The notes under the pieces were generated by a model, which saw nothing but the letters and a program-made list of their open reading frames with translations, was not told the origin of the DNA and ran no database searches. Positions 16,971-24,857 of a stretch of DNA of 42,975 bases are shown here, in pieces. The position numbers and the translations under genes were made by a program. Each line of letters opens with the position of its first letter. Position 1 is the first letter of the stretch. Location: the NCBI GenBank assembly GCA_028703175.1, contig JAQVNJ010000040.1, forward strand, positions 1 through 42,975, in the 5' to 3' direction. The stretch comes from JAAYCB01 sp012744395. Its GTDB lineage: Bacteria; Planctomycetota; Planctomycetia; Pirellulales; Thermoguttaceae.

Positions 16971-17357
16971 CGCTCGTCGTCCTTCCTGGCTGATTGGCCA
17001 CCGCCGGCGGCAGCGGCGGCACGCCTGAATTGTAGTCTATCTCGCTCTCGGCAGGGTGGTCCAGAGCGGCCCAGCGCCAAACGCCCTGCCCAACCGGAAC
17101 GCCTTCCGGAGTCGAAACCTCCGGCACAACCAGACCGCCAGCGGCGGGCCACCGCCCCACCGCCGCAAATCCCCACCAGAGGTAGGGTAGTCCCCGGTCT
17201 TACGGCACTGGATGCGACCACCAGCGTCGGCCCCCCCCGACCTAAATGGCCTACAGATGGCATTTCTGTCAAATCAGTTTTTACTCAACCGGCCCAAATA
17301 CCCGATCTTGTCCAATGCGTGTTTCCACGGGACAGGGGCTGTTTGGAGAGGTAGACG
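16971..17357. other. 387-base divergent intergenic region
   Basis: It separates the minus-strand pseudopilin from the plus-strand unknown gene and should contain both promoters. A TACAAT -10-like hexamer on the minus strand (17029-17034) has no good -35 partner. Nothing else recognisable is seen. Confidence 0.4.
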
Positions 17358-19925
17358 ATGAGCCGGCGCCCGATTGAGCCAACCTGGCCGTTTCTGTGCA
17401 TTCTGACCGTCCTGTTCATCCTGAGTGCCGCTGCGCCTCGGGCATGGGAGACGACGGTCCGAACGAACGGCATGCCCGCACCCAATCAGGATTCGGCGGC
17501 CGGATTGTCGCAGAGCCGTGTCCAGGAGCGCCTGCCGACAGCGAAGGCCGTGGATCAAACGCTCACCGACTTGTTTGCCGCGGCCAATCGCGCGGAGGCT
17601 GTGAAGAAGCCCCGCACGGTGGATGCACCCGGCGGGTTGGTAATGGCCGTGCCCAGTCCGCGGGTGGCGGCGGTGCTGGATGGGCCGGGCGATTCGGGCG
17701 GGTCGCCGTTGCCGGCATCCGAAGAGGAAGTCCGGCCGGCGGAATCGTCCGCGGAGGCGGTGGCGGTGACGGTGGACGCCGGGCGGCCGGACGATGATCC
17801 CGGCGCCGGCGACGTGGCGGGCATTTCGCCGATCGAGCCGAGCGCGATTCGCGCGATGGCCGCGGCCGTCCCCATGGGGCGCGATTGGCTCGGCTCGGAC
17901 GCGCCTTGGACGGAGCCGGCCTCGATTGTCGCGCTGTTGGAGCCGCTCGCTTGGGAGTGCGGGATTGGCCAGTGGGCACGGGCGATGGCCCGCGAAGTGC
18001 GCGTCGCGGCCGCCGACCTGGCGGCGGAGTCGCCCGGCGTCAAGGGGAGAATCGAGGGGCTCGAGTCCCTGGCCGGGGAGGGCCGGTCGCTGGCCGGCCA
18101 GGTGAAGGACACGCCCCTTGAAAAGCCCCTCCAGAGCGCGTGCCAGATGATCGATCGCCGGATCGTCGTCTGGAAGCGACTCGCCGAGGCGATCGCAGAC
18201 GGGTATCGGCCGGCGCCGGTTCAACGCTTGCGCTGCCAGGCGCGTTTTCGAGACACCCTGTCGATGCTGGCGAGCAACGCCAACGGCGGCACCTGGCGGC
18301 GGTTTTTGCAGCTTGACCAGCTGATGGTCGCGGTGTCGAGGACCGCGCCCGCGTGGTCCGACGAGGATCGCAAGTTGGCCCGTGCCGTTCTCTTGAAGCT
18401 CCATGCGGCCAATCTGTCGGCGGACCAGCTTTCGTTCATCCGCTCGGAGGCGTTGACCGAACTGCGGCAATGCCTTCACGAGATGGCGACCGAGCGGGCC
18501 TCCGCGGCCAGGATCGTGGAGAGCATCGAAGCGTTCGAGCGGACCTGGTCGGCGGGCGCGGGCGAGCGGCTGGCGGCCGAGCGGCTGCGGCTGGCCCTCT
18601 CGACGCATCCCCCCTATGCACGGCTGGCCGAATGCATCGCGGAAGTCTACTGCGCTCCGAACGTCCGCATTGCGGTGACCGGTTACCTGCTGAACCAAAT
18701 GGTGCCCGATCGGAAACCGGAGTACCAGTGGGTTCGCGACTCGGTGATGGGGCACCCGGTGCGCGGCCACAGCCTGACCAGCGCCCATGTCAGCCTGGTG
18801 TTGATTTCCGACCCCGATCGGCTTCGCGCGGCGCTGAACGTCGAGGGGCTCGTCGATGCGTCGACTGCGTCGACCGCCGGCCCGGCCACGTTCTTCAGTG
18901 ACAGCCAATCGGCCTACCAGGCGGTGAAGGAGCTCGAATTGACGCCCCAGGGGATCGAGTTTCAGCCGGTGGAGGTCGACGTGGACAACCGCACGCGGTT
19001 GCGGCAGGTTCGCACGAGTTTCGACCTGATCCCGCTGCTCGGCCCGGTGGTCCACGACCTGGCGCGAAACCAGCACGAGAAGAACCGGCCGCAGATTCGC
19101 CGGGAGGTGCGGCGGAAGGTGTGTGCCCAGGCGAAGGAGCAGATCGACGAAGAGGTCGATGCGCGGCTGGGAGAGCTCAACCAACGGCTCAAGGAGCGGG
19201 CCCTCGATCCGCTCGCCGCGATGGCGCTCCGCCCGATCGTGACGCAGGCCGAGACGACCGAGGAGCGGATGACGATGCAGCTTCAGTTGGCCGGACCGTG
19301 CCAATTGGGCAGCCACACCCCCCGGCCCTGGGCGCCGGCCGACAGCGTGCTGAGCCTTCAGCTTCACCAATCGGCGGTCAACAACGTCCTCGAACGGCTC
19401 GAGCTGAATGGCCAGACGCTTTCGATCAAGCAGTTGCGCGAGCGGATCGCCGAACGCTTTCGACGGCCCGAATTGCTCCAGCAGACCGGCGAACACGACG
19501 ACGTGGTGATCAGCTTCGCCGCGGAGGACGCTGTCCGGGTCGACTTCGAAGGCGGGCGGTTGGCGATCTCGCTGGCGATCAAGCGGCTCGCCAAGTCGCC
19601 CCACGAGTGGACCGACTTCCGCGTCCGCGCCAATTACTGCCCGGTGGTCACCGAGCGGTCGGCGCACCTGGTTCGCGACGGGGTTGTCGAGCTTTCCGGG
19701 CGGATCCGCGCCGGCTCGCAGATCGCGTTGCGGGGCATCTTCAGCAAGACCTTTTCGAAGGACCGGGTCTGGCCGATCGTGCCGGAGAACCTCGCCGCCG
19801 ACTCGCGGCTCGCGGGTCTGGAGATCACGCAGTTGCGCATGGAAAACGGCTGGATCGCGCTGGCCGTCGGGCCGGAGCGGGCGAAACCCTCGGTGGCCGA
19901 GCGGACACGCACGGCGACGAAGTAA
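17358..19925 (+). CDS. Large exported protein of unknown function
   Basis: The 855-residue protein is not recognised. ATG 17358 has GGAGAGG six bases upstream. A single hydrophobic segment at residues about 11-27 ('FLCILTVLFILSAAAP') is a signal peptide or anchor. Residues about 40-170 are Pro/Ala/Glu/Asp-rich and probably disordered. Residues about 185-480 look alpha-helical. From about 485 there is a mixed region ('IRIAVTGYLLNQMVPD', 'GHSLTSAHVSLVLISD'), a charged helical stretch near 580-625 rich in Arg/Glu, and a C-terminal beta-rich region (650-840) with alternating hydrophobic strands such as 'VRVDFEGGRLAISLAIKRL'. That last part faintly recalls lipid-binding, TULIP-like folds, but this is only an impression. 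Codon use matches its neighbours. Similar proteins may be planctomycete-specific. Confidence 0.8.
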   Translation: MSRRPIEPTWPFLCILTVLFILSAAAPRAWETTVRTNGMPAPNQDSAAGLSQSRVQERLPTAKAVDQTLTDLFAAANRAEAVKKPRTVDAPGGLVMAVPSPRVAAVLDGPGDSGGSPLPASEEEVRPAESSAEAVAVTVDAGRPDDDPGAGDVAGISPIEPSAIRAMAAAVPMGRDWLGSDAPWTEPASIVALLEPLAWECGIGQWARAMAREVRVAAADLAAESPGVKGRIEGLESLAGEGRSLAGQVKDTPLEKPLQSACQMIDRRIVVWKRLAEAIADGYRPAPVQRLRCQARFRDTLSMLASNANGGTWRRFLQLDQLMVAVSRTAPAWSDEDRKLARAVLLKLHAANLSADQLSFIRSEALTELRQCLHEMATERASAARIVESIEAFERTWSAGAGERLAAERLRLALSTHPPYARLAECIAEVYCAPNVRIAVTGYLLNQMVPDRKPEYQWVRDSVMGHPVRGHSLTSAHVSLVLISDPDRLRAALNVEGLVDASTASTAGPATFFSDSQSAYQAVKELELTPQGIEFQPVEVDVDNRTRLRQVRTSFDLIPLLGPVVHDLARNQHEKNRPQIRREVRRKVCAQAKEQIDEEVDARLGELNQRLKERALDPLAAMALRPIVTQAETTEERMTMQLQLAGPCQLGSHTPRPWAPADSVLSLQLHQSAVNNVLERLELNGQTLSIKQLRERIAERFRRPELLQQTGEHDDVVISFAAEDAVRVDFEGGRLAISLAIKRLAKSPHEWTDFRVRANYCPVVTERSAHLVRDGVVELSGRIRAGSQIALRGIFSKTFSKDRVWPIVPENLAADSRLAGLEITQLRMENGWIALAVGPERAKPSVAERTRTATK

Positions 19926-19961
19926 CGGAGGAGCGGACCGGCAAATCGCCGTCTTTTCGTC

Positions 19962-19987
19962 TGGTTCCCAGGCTCCCGCTGGGGACC
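19962..19987. repeat. Imperfect copy of the GGTTCCCAAGC palindrome family
   Basis: GGTTCCCAGGC-TCCC-GCTGGGGACC forms an imperfect hairpin of the same design as the perfect palindromes at 24732-24763 and 24771-24794. It lies in the 71-base gap between two converging genes and may act as a shared transcript end. Confidence 0.5.
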
Positions 19988-19996
19988 GGGCCGTCG

Positions 19997-21013
19997 TCAC
20001 GGCTCCGCCCCTCCAACCGGGAACGCATACCGCGCCAGGCGCGAATCGACGGCCGGGCTGTCGAGGTACGCCCGCCAATCGTGCGCGCGCCCGACCTGGC
20101 ATTCCACGCGGACGCGCTCAAAGCAGAGCCCGGCGTCGCTCAGTCGCCGGGGGCAGGCCGGTCCGGCAAACCCCAGCGCGGTGGACCGATCGTCGCGTCG
20201 CATGCGGGGATAGAGCCGCAGGACGGGGTCCAGGCAGTTGCCCGTGATCATCAGTTGGTCGATGCCATGAAGCGCCAAGCCATGGCGGCTGCCGGGCAGC
20301 AGCCACTCGCTGTCCAGTGCAGCGGCGATGAGCATGACGCGCGCCGGCCGCCGCTCCGCCTCGGGCCCGTCCCGCTGGAGCTGCCAGCCGTTCAACTGTC
20401 CGCCTTCGGCCAGGTGCAAGGCGCCCGCAATCACCCGCGCCCCGAAGCTGTATCCGATCAGCAGTACCGGCGACTCGGCCGGCAACCGGTCGAGCCACGC
20501 GGCCAGGTAGTAGCTCTGCACGTCGCTCCGCGCGGCCTTCACGAGGGCATCCCGCCGGGGGCCGCCGGCGGTCCGGTCGGCCGGCCAGGCCCAGATCACC
20601 AGCCGGAACGGCTGATCGGCCGAGACGCGCCGGAGCCGGTGGAAAATGGGCAGCCCCTGGTTGACCGCCGTGCACAGGTCCGCGCGATTGCCGTGCACGA
20701 AGACCACGAGGGGGACTTCAGCCAGCGCCGGCTCGAAAAACGCCTCGGCCGTGGCCGCAGTCCATCCGGTGTGAATCGCGTCGCGCCGCCGGTAAGAGAA
20801 CCGATCGGGGTCGAACCCGGCCGGGCAGCCCGACGGCGCGTGCCGCGTACTGACGATCCACGCCGCGGCGGACGGCTGCCGGGCCTCGGCCGCCGCGCCC
20901 TTTACGCCGCAACCGCCCGGCTCCTCCGCGGCGCGGGCCGGGCAGGAAGACGTCGCCAGAAACGCCCCCCAGGCAATCGTCGCGATCAGTCGAACGGGAA
21001 ATGCTCTGTTCAT
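19997..21013 (-). CDS. Exported alpha/beta-hydrolase-fold protein
   Basis: The 338-residue protein starts at ATG 21011-21013 with a signal peptide (residues 1-29, 'IATIAWGAFLATSSCPARA'). An alpha/beta-hydrolase core is indicated by 'PLVVFVHGNRADL' (oxyanion loop HGN at 107-109) and 'LLIGYSFGARVIAGALHL', where Ser189 sits in a GXSXG nucleophile elbow. A catalytic His may be the one in 'GRAHDWRAYL' near the C-terminus; the acid is not certain. Substrate is unknown; esterase or thioesterase-like activity is only inferred from the fold. It is rich in Arg and Cys for an exported protein. The family resembles planctomycete 'alpha/beta hydrolase' entries of unknown role. It converges on the large unknown gene with a 71-base gap. 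Confidence 0.75.
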   Translation of the reverse strand: MNRAFPVRLIATIAWGAFLATSSCPARAAEEPGGCGVKGAAAEARQPSAAAWIVSTRHAPSGCPAGFDPDRFSYRRRDAIHTGWTAATAEAFFEPALAEVPLVVFVHGNRADLCTAVNQGLPIFHRLRRVSADQPFRLVIWAWPADRTAGGPRRDALVKAARSDVQSYYLAAWLDRLPAESPVLLIGYSFGARVIAGALHLAEGGQLNGWQLQRDGPEAERRPARVMLIAAALDSEWLLPGSRHGLALHGIDQLMITGNCLDPVLRLYPRMRRDDRSTALGFAGPACPRRLSDAGLCFERVRVECQVGRAHDWRAYLDSPAVDSRLARYAFPVGGAEP

Positions 21014-21363
21014 CGGATGCCGCTCTCATGCATTCCGGGCGAGGCTCCCGGCGGCCGCGCCCGCAAACCTTCACGCTCCAGGCGGGTTGGGGAGGGCGGT
21101 TCCGTTGCCTTGCGGCGGGAGAGCTTTGCCGGCCAGCCGGGATTGCCGCCGCGCCCGCGCAGAATGGGGATCTCCCCGGAAACGCCCACTCGGGGTCGGA
21201 TCATCTGGGGAAAGTCTAGCTTCTACTGAGCGGGATGAATGCCTGGCGGCGGCGGAATGTGGCAAGAAGTCGACACGTTGCGTTTGCACTTCACCGGCCA
21301 TGGGGTAGAGTTGTCGGGTTGATGACTCCTTGCTGTAGAAGGAACGGACAGGAGAAGCGGGTT
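21014..21363. other. 350-base divergent intergenic region
   Basis: It separates the hydrolase and lipoprotein genes. The open frame beginning at 21235 that runs into the lipoprotein encodes basic, family-less residues before its ATG at 21364, so it is treated as leader. A possible promoter for the lipoprotein is listed separately. Nothing else is seen. Confidence 0.45.
21284..21311 (+). promoter_or_regulatory. Possible sigma-70-like promoter for the small lipoprotein gene
   Basis: TTGCAC (21284-21289) and TAGAGT (21306-21311) are separated by 16 bases, about 50 bases upstream of the lipoprotein ATG. A ribosome site (AGGAGA) follows just before the start. The match is by eye only, and planctomycete promoter consensus is poorly known. 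Confidence 0.3.
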
Positions 21364-21633
21364 ATGAGGAAGTTGCTGGTTTTCGCCGTCTTGGTCACCA
21401 CGCTCGCGGCCGCTGGATGCGGAATCTGCGACCGCATGAGGCGGGGGTCCCTGTTCCAGTCGTGGACGACCACCGAGGTGCCGTGCTACGAGTCGTGCGT
21501 CACGTGCTCGCCCGAGGATCCCTGCGGGGCGTGCGAATCGTGCCTGCCGGGGATCACCGACTCGGTGCCGATGGACTCGCCGATGACCTCGCCGCCGGCG
21601 TCTCCGCCGGTGCTGCCCTCGCCGGGCATCTGA
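21364..21633 (+). CDS. Small Cys- and Pro-rich lipoprotein
   Basis: The 89-residue product starts at ATG 21364 with GGAGA nine bases upstream. It has a lipoprotein signal 'RKLLVFAVLVTTLAAAGC' with lipobox AAGC, so Cys19 would be lipidated. The mature part carries further cysteines in 'VPCYESCVTCSPEDPCGACE' and ends with a Pro/Ser/Met-rich tail ('DSPMTSPPASPPVLPSPGI'). The cysteine-rich centre could form disulfides or bind metal, but no known domain is recognised. Planctomycetes encode many short lipoproteins of this kind. A longer reading from 21235 adds 43 basic residues and no signal logic, so it was rejected. Confidence 0.75.
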   Translation: MRKLLVFAVLVTTLAAAGCGICDRMRRGSLFQSWTTTEVPCYESCVTCSPEDPCGACESCLPGITDSVPMDSPMTSPPASPPVLPSPGI

Positions 21634-21753
21634 CACGGTCGCCCGCTGGCGATCGGTTTCGGCGGCCTGCGACCGGGTTCTTCCCAGACCCGGGCAAGCG
21701 TCCCGGCAAGACGCCTCCAGCCCGTGGGGGGGCGCGTCGCGGGCGCGGACGAT

Positions 21754-22329
21754 TCACTGGTCGAAGATGCCCGCGCCGAAGTCCTTGCGGCCGGCGTTGG
21801 CGGTCGAGTCCGGGGACCGCCGCGCGGGGATTCTGTGCGGTCCTCGAGGCGTTTCGGCGGGCTGGATCTGGGTCGGCGTCACCGCCGGCTTCTCGTCGGC
21901 CGGGTGCGCTTCGTAGTCGTCGTAGTCTTCGTAACTGGAGACGTACCCCGGCTGCGCCGCGCGGGCTCTTTCCTGCTCGAACGCTTCGATGACCTTCTGC
22001 TGGATCATCTCACGGCAGCCGCTGTTGATCGGGTGGGCGATATCCGCATAGAGCTTGGCCCGCCCCTCGTCGTCGCGGACTGCCTCGGGCTCCTTCAACC
22101 GCGTGCCGCATTGATTGCAGAACGCCGCTCGCAGATGGTTCTTGCAGCGGCACTTGGGACAATGCGCCGTCAGCTTGCGGCTCGGCATGGCGACGAAGTG
22201 TCCTCCCGATCCCTCGATGATCTTCAGATCGCGGACGACGAAGCAGTCATCAAACGTGATCGAGCAGAACGCTTTCAAGCGCTCGCCGGGCTCATCCATT
22301 AACTTGATGCGAACCTCTGTGATCTGCAC
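21754..22329 (-). CDS. spoVG: SpoVG-family RNA/DNA-binding regulator with zinc-ribbon insertion
   Basis: SpoVG is a small nucleic-acid-binding regulator. The GTG at 22327-22329 is chosen: it gives the standard start 'QITEVRIKLMDEPGERLKAF' and has AAAGGAG upstream; the longer frame to 22464 has no similarity. The core motifs are present: 'CSITFDDCFVVRDLKIIEG', 'FVAMPSRK' and 'DIAHPINSGCREMIQQKVIE'. Between the last two lies an insertion (about residues 53-94) with C57-P-K-C60 and C71-N-Q-C74, a zinc-ribbon knuckle pair not found in the short Bacillus protein (about 97 aa). After residue 120 there is an acidic, Pro-rich tail. The total of 191 residues is twice the usual length. It follows ispE on the same strand, an arrangement also familiar in Firmicutes (ispE near spoVG). 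Confidence 0.92.
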   Translation of the reverse strand: MQITEVRIKLMDEPGERLKAFCSITFDDCFVVRDLKIIEGSGGHFVAMPSRKLTAHCPKCRCKNHLRAAFCNQCGTRLKEPEAVRDDEGRAKLYADIAHPINSGCREMIQQKVIEAFEQERARAAQPGYVSSYEDYDDYEAHPADEKPAVTPTQIQPAETPRGPHRIPARRSPDSTANAGRKDFGAGIFDQ

Positions 22330-22628
22330 GGCCTGACTCCTTTTCTTCGGGTCTCTTGGTGCGCATTCAAAGTCCACTCCGCCGCCGGCTGGAGAGCCAA
22401 AGGCCCCGGTACGATGCCGCCGCCCGCCCCGAGCAGTCTTCGCTCTGTGTTCCGCGGATGGCAACCGCCGCCCCCCGGGGCGAACCCCGGGCGGAACACC
22501 CTCCGCTCGCGGGACGCGGACTCGTCACGAAGCGCCGCGCGCCGCCGCAACCGAAAATCGTCCTTCTGCAATACTTGCCGCGGAACGTCCTTGGTCGTCG
22601 AAATCACACGCTCTGGGCAGAGGCACTT

Positions 22629-23522
22629 CTAGCGGCAGCCTCGCACTGCATAGACCGTCCCGATTCCGCGTGTTTGCAGGCGGCGAGCAACGCGCCGCGC
22701 GTGGCGCGCGTGCCGGCACAGCCCGAAACAGCAGCTTCCACTGCCTGTCATCTGGTACCCAACGCAGTCAACGGTTTCCAACGCGCGCCGGACTCTTGCA
22801 ATCCACGGCGAGAGAAGCGACGCGGACGTCTCCAAACGGTTGAACATCGTCTCCGCCATTCGCTTCAGGTCTCCGCGGGCAAACGCCTCAGCAAACGGTC
22901 GGACAGGGCGCGGCCTGCCGGCGATTCGGCAAGTCCGGTAGACATCCGCCGTCCTCAATCCCTCCGGAGGCCGCACGACGACCAGATGCAGGATTGGCGA
23001 ACCGGGCGCTGGCACGATAATCTCTCCCCGCCCCCGGCAGATCGAAGCGGATGAATGAAGAAACAGAGGGACATCGCTCCCCAGCTCGGCCCCGACCTGG
23101 GCCAACCGCTCGCGGGGCCAGTGGAGTCCCCAAACCACGTTCGCCGCCGCCAGGGCGGCGGCCGCATCGCTCGAGCCCCCCCCTAACCCAGCCGCGGTAG
23201 GAATCCGTTTCCGCAGAGAGACCCGAGCGCCCAATTCGGCGCCCGCCCGCCGGCGAAGCAACTCCAGCGCGCGAACCACCAGATTCGCCGAGTCCTCGGG
23301 GACGTCGCCGCAAGGGGCTCCGCTTGAGGCAAAAACAAGGCGGAAATCAATCCGGGGACCCGCCCGCCCGCTCAAGATCAGCGTGTCGTATAGGTCGATC
23401 GGGTAGACGAGGGTCTCCACTTCGTGGAATCCGTCGTTCCGCCGGTTCAACACTTCGAAGAAAAGATTGAGTTTCGCCGGGGCGCAGACAACCACCCCGT
23501 CGGCAGTCCTCTGGAGGTGCAT
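22629..23522 (-). CDS. ispE: 4-diphosphocytidyl-2-C-methyl-D-erythritol kinase
   Basis: IspE phosphorylates CDP-methylerythritol with ATP in the non-mevalonate isoprenoid pathway, in the cytoplasm. The 297 residues show the GHMP-kinase features: 'CAPAKLNLFFEVLNRRNDGF' and 'HEVETLV' at the N-terminus, the ATP loop 'RIPTAAGLGGGSSDAAAAL', 'LGSDVPLFL' and the C-terminal 'YQMTGSGSCCFGL'. ATG 23520-23522 is preceded by AAGGGGGGTGAAGG. The gene is 299 bases upstream of spoVG on the same strand; that gap contains nothing recognisable except the spoVG ribosome site. The rsmG gene lies 189 bases upstream. The Cys pair in 'GSCCFG' is unusual but does not disturb the glycine-rich motif. Confidence 0.95.
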   Translation of the reverse strand: MHLQRTADGVVVCAPAKLNLFFEVLNRRNDGFHEVETLVYPIDLYDTLILSGRAGPRIDFRLVFASSGAPCGDVPEDSANLVVRALELLRRRAGAELGARVSLRKRIPTAAGLGGGSSDAAAALAAANVVWGLHWPRERLAQVGAELGSDVPLFLHSSASICRGRGEIIVPAPGSPILHLVVVRPPEGLRTADVYRTCRIAGRPRPVRPFAEAFARGDLKRMAETMFNRLETSASLLSPWIARVRRALETVDCVGYQMTGSGSCCFGLCRHARHARRVARRLQTRGIGTVYAVRGCR

Positions 23523-23711
23523 CCTTCACCCCCCTTTAGTAGCAGCCACGTGATCAATGGTTACACTGCCTCTCTATCGCCCGCCAATGAAAAGCGACTT
23601 CCTCAAGGGCGGTGGACAGCTACTACATCATCCGGCGATTCTACCCCTGCTGCAATTGGCGGTCAACATGGACACCCCCAATTTGCGGCAATCCGCGCAA
23701 AATGGCCGAAA

Positions 23712-24359
23712 TTATTCGGGGCCGCGAGTGATTTGCAGCAGAACGCTCTCCGATTCGGTCCCCGCCAATGGAGAGGTGGCCAGTTTGCGGAGGCACATCC
23801 CCTTCAAGCTGCCGCGATGCCGGGCTTCGCCCCGTTCCGCGACCCAGGCCGGGCCCTTCAGCACCAGCAACCGGTGGAACGAGCCCCAGTGCGGCTTGAG
23901 CCAGGTGAGGATTTTTTGCAGCCGGGCGACGGCTCGGGCGACCAGCGTGTCTCCCCGCCACTGCTCGAGCACAAGCTGGACATTCTGGGCGTAAACCGGG
24001 ACACAAAGGTCCAACTGGGCCACGATGTCGGCCACCGCCCGGGCCTTCTTCCCCACCGAATCGCAGACCGACACATCCAGGTCGGGCCGCAGGATCGCCA
24101 GCACGACGCCGGGCACTCCGCCGCCGGTGCCAACATCCAACACCTTCTCGCACTCGGCGAGTTGCCGGGCGAACAACAGACTGTCGACCAGGTCGCGGCC
24201 GACGAACTTCTCGTAGTCCGTGTGCCGGGTCAAGTTGAGCTTCGTATTCCAATCCCAGAGCGCGCGGCAGTAGAGCGCGAGCCGCTCGATCTGGTCGTCG
24301 GGCAATTCGATCTCATGGCGCGCCATCGCGGCGGCGAGCGGGGCGGCGGACGATTTCAC
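23712..24359 (-). CDS. rsmG: 16S rRNA (guanine-N7)-methyltransferase RsmG
   Basis: RsmG (GidB) methylates G527 of 16S rRNA with SAM. The GTG at 24357-24359 is preferred because AGGAAG lies eight bases upstream and it gives 215 residues, close to the usual 207-215; the internal ATG 24324-24326 is an alternative with no ribosome site. Family motifs are 'LWDWNTKLNLTRHTDYEKF', the lead-in 'RDLVDSLLFA', the SAM loop 'VLDVGTGGGVPGVVLAI' and 'SVCDSVGKKARAVADIV'. 'VARAVARLQKILTWLKPH' follows. The upstream frame, open to 24722, covers repeats and lacks similarity. It is the most upstream member of the minus-strand set rsmG, ispE, spoVG. Confidence 0.93.
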   Translation of the reverse strand: MKSSAAPLAAAMARHEIELPDDQIERLALYCRALWDWNTKLNLTRHTDYEKFVGRDLVDSLLFARQLAECEKVLDVGTGGGVPGVVLAILRPDLDVSVCDSVGKKARAVADIVAQLDLCVPVYAQNVQLVLEQWRGDTLVARAVARLQKILTWLKPHWGSFHRLLVLKGPAWVAERGEARHRGSLKGMCLRKLATSPLAGTESESVLLQITRGPE

Positions 24360-24857
24360 GCAACGGTCTTCCTGAAACAAGGGCCTGGCACGGGGCGGAG
24401 TCGGCCAGCCGGATTGCCTCGGCCCAAGCCACCCTGGGGTACACAACCGGCGCCGGCGGCCGAGCATCGGCCGGCCGATCCCCTGAGCCTCTCCAGGGCC
24501 ACGGGGCGCGCCCTGCGGCGACCGGCCCGAAGGCGATTGCATCGGACGGGGCAACTCAGTAGCATACGGGGCGCGATTCGAGGGGAAGTCGCCGCGTCCA
24601 ATAGCGGTTTGCGTCAGGCCCCACGCTGTTTTCCCGGAGAGAGCCTGCTGAGCAACCATTTGACTGGCTGTGGTGTCTTGCGTCAAGCGGCCGCCGTGCG
24701 GCGTCGAGCCTCGCCAGGGCACGACGCTTCACCGGGTTTCCAAGCTCCGGCTTGGAAACCCGGATTGAGCGTTCCCAAGCTGGAGCTTGGGAACAAGGGG
24801 GGAATGGGAACGAGGTAGAAGGGAACGAGAAGGAGACTTGCTCGTCTTCATTGCACG
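24360..24857. other. 498-base divergent intergenic region with two perfect palindromes
   Basis: No supported gene. It separates rsmG from the plus-strand tmk cluster. Two perfect hairpins (24732-24763 and 24771-24794) lie near the right end, upstream of the 24858 gene. The left part (24400-24560) has open frames that are low-complexity and lack a plausible start or motif. Confidence 0.5.
24732..24794. repeat. Two adjacent perfect palindromes of the GGTTTCCAAGC/GTTCCCAAGC family
   Basis: The first hairpin pairs CCGGGTTTCCAAGC (24732-24745) with its complement at 24750-24763 around TCCG. The second pairs GTTCCCAAGC (24771-24780) with GCTTGGGAAC (24785-24794) around TGGA. The two are related in sequence, and an imperfect relative lies at 19962-19987. 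They sit 63 bases upstream of the next gene, so they could affect transcription or translation of it. Confidence 0.75.

Noticed and set aside
17274..20102. 942-codon minus-strand frame opposite the large unknown protein
   Set aside because: Arg/His/Gln-rich shadow; the plus-strand gene has a ribosome site, a signal sequence and balanced composition.
22330..22628. Possible small gene between ispE and spoVG
   Set aside because: Only short, low-complexity frames are present; the region is best read as the untranslated leader of spoVG.
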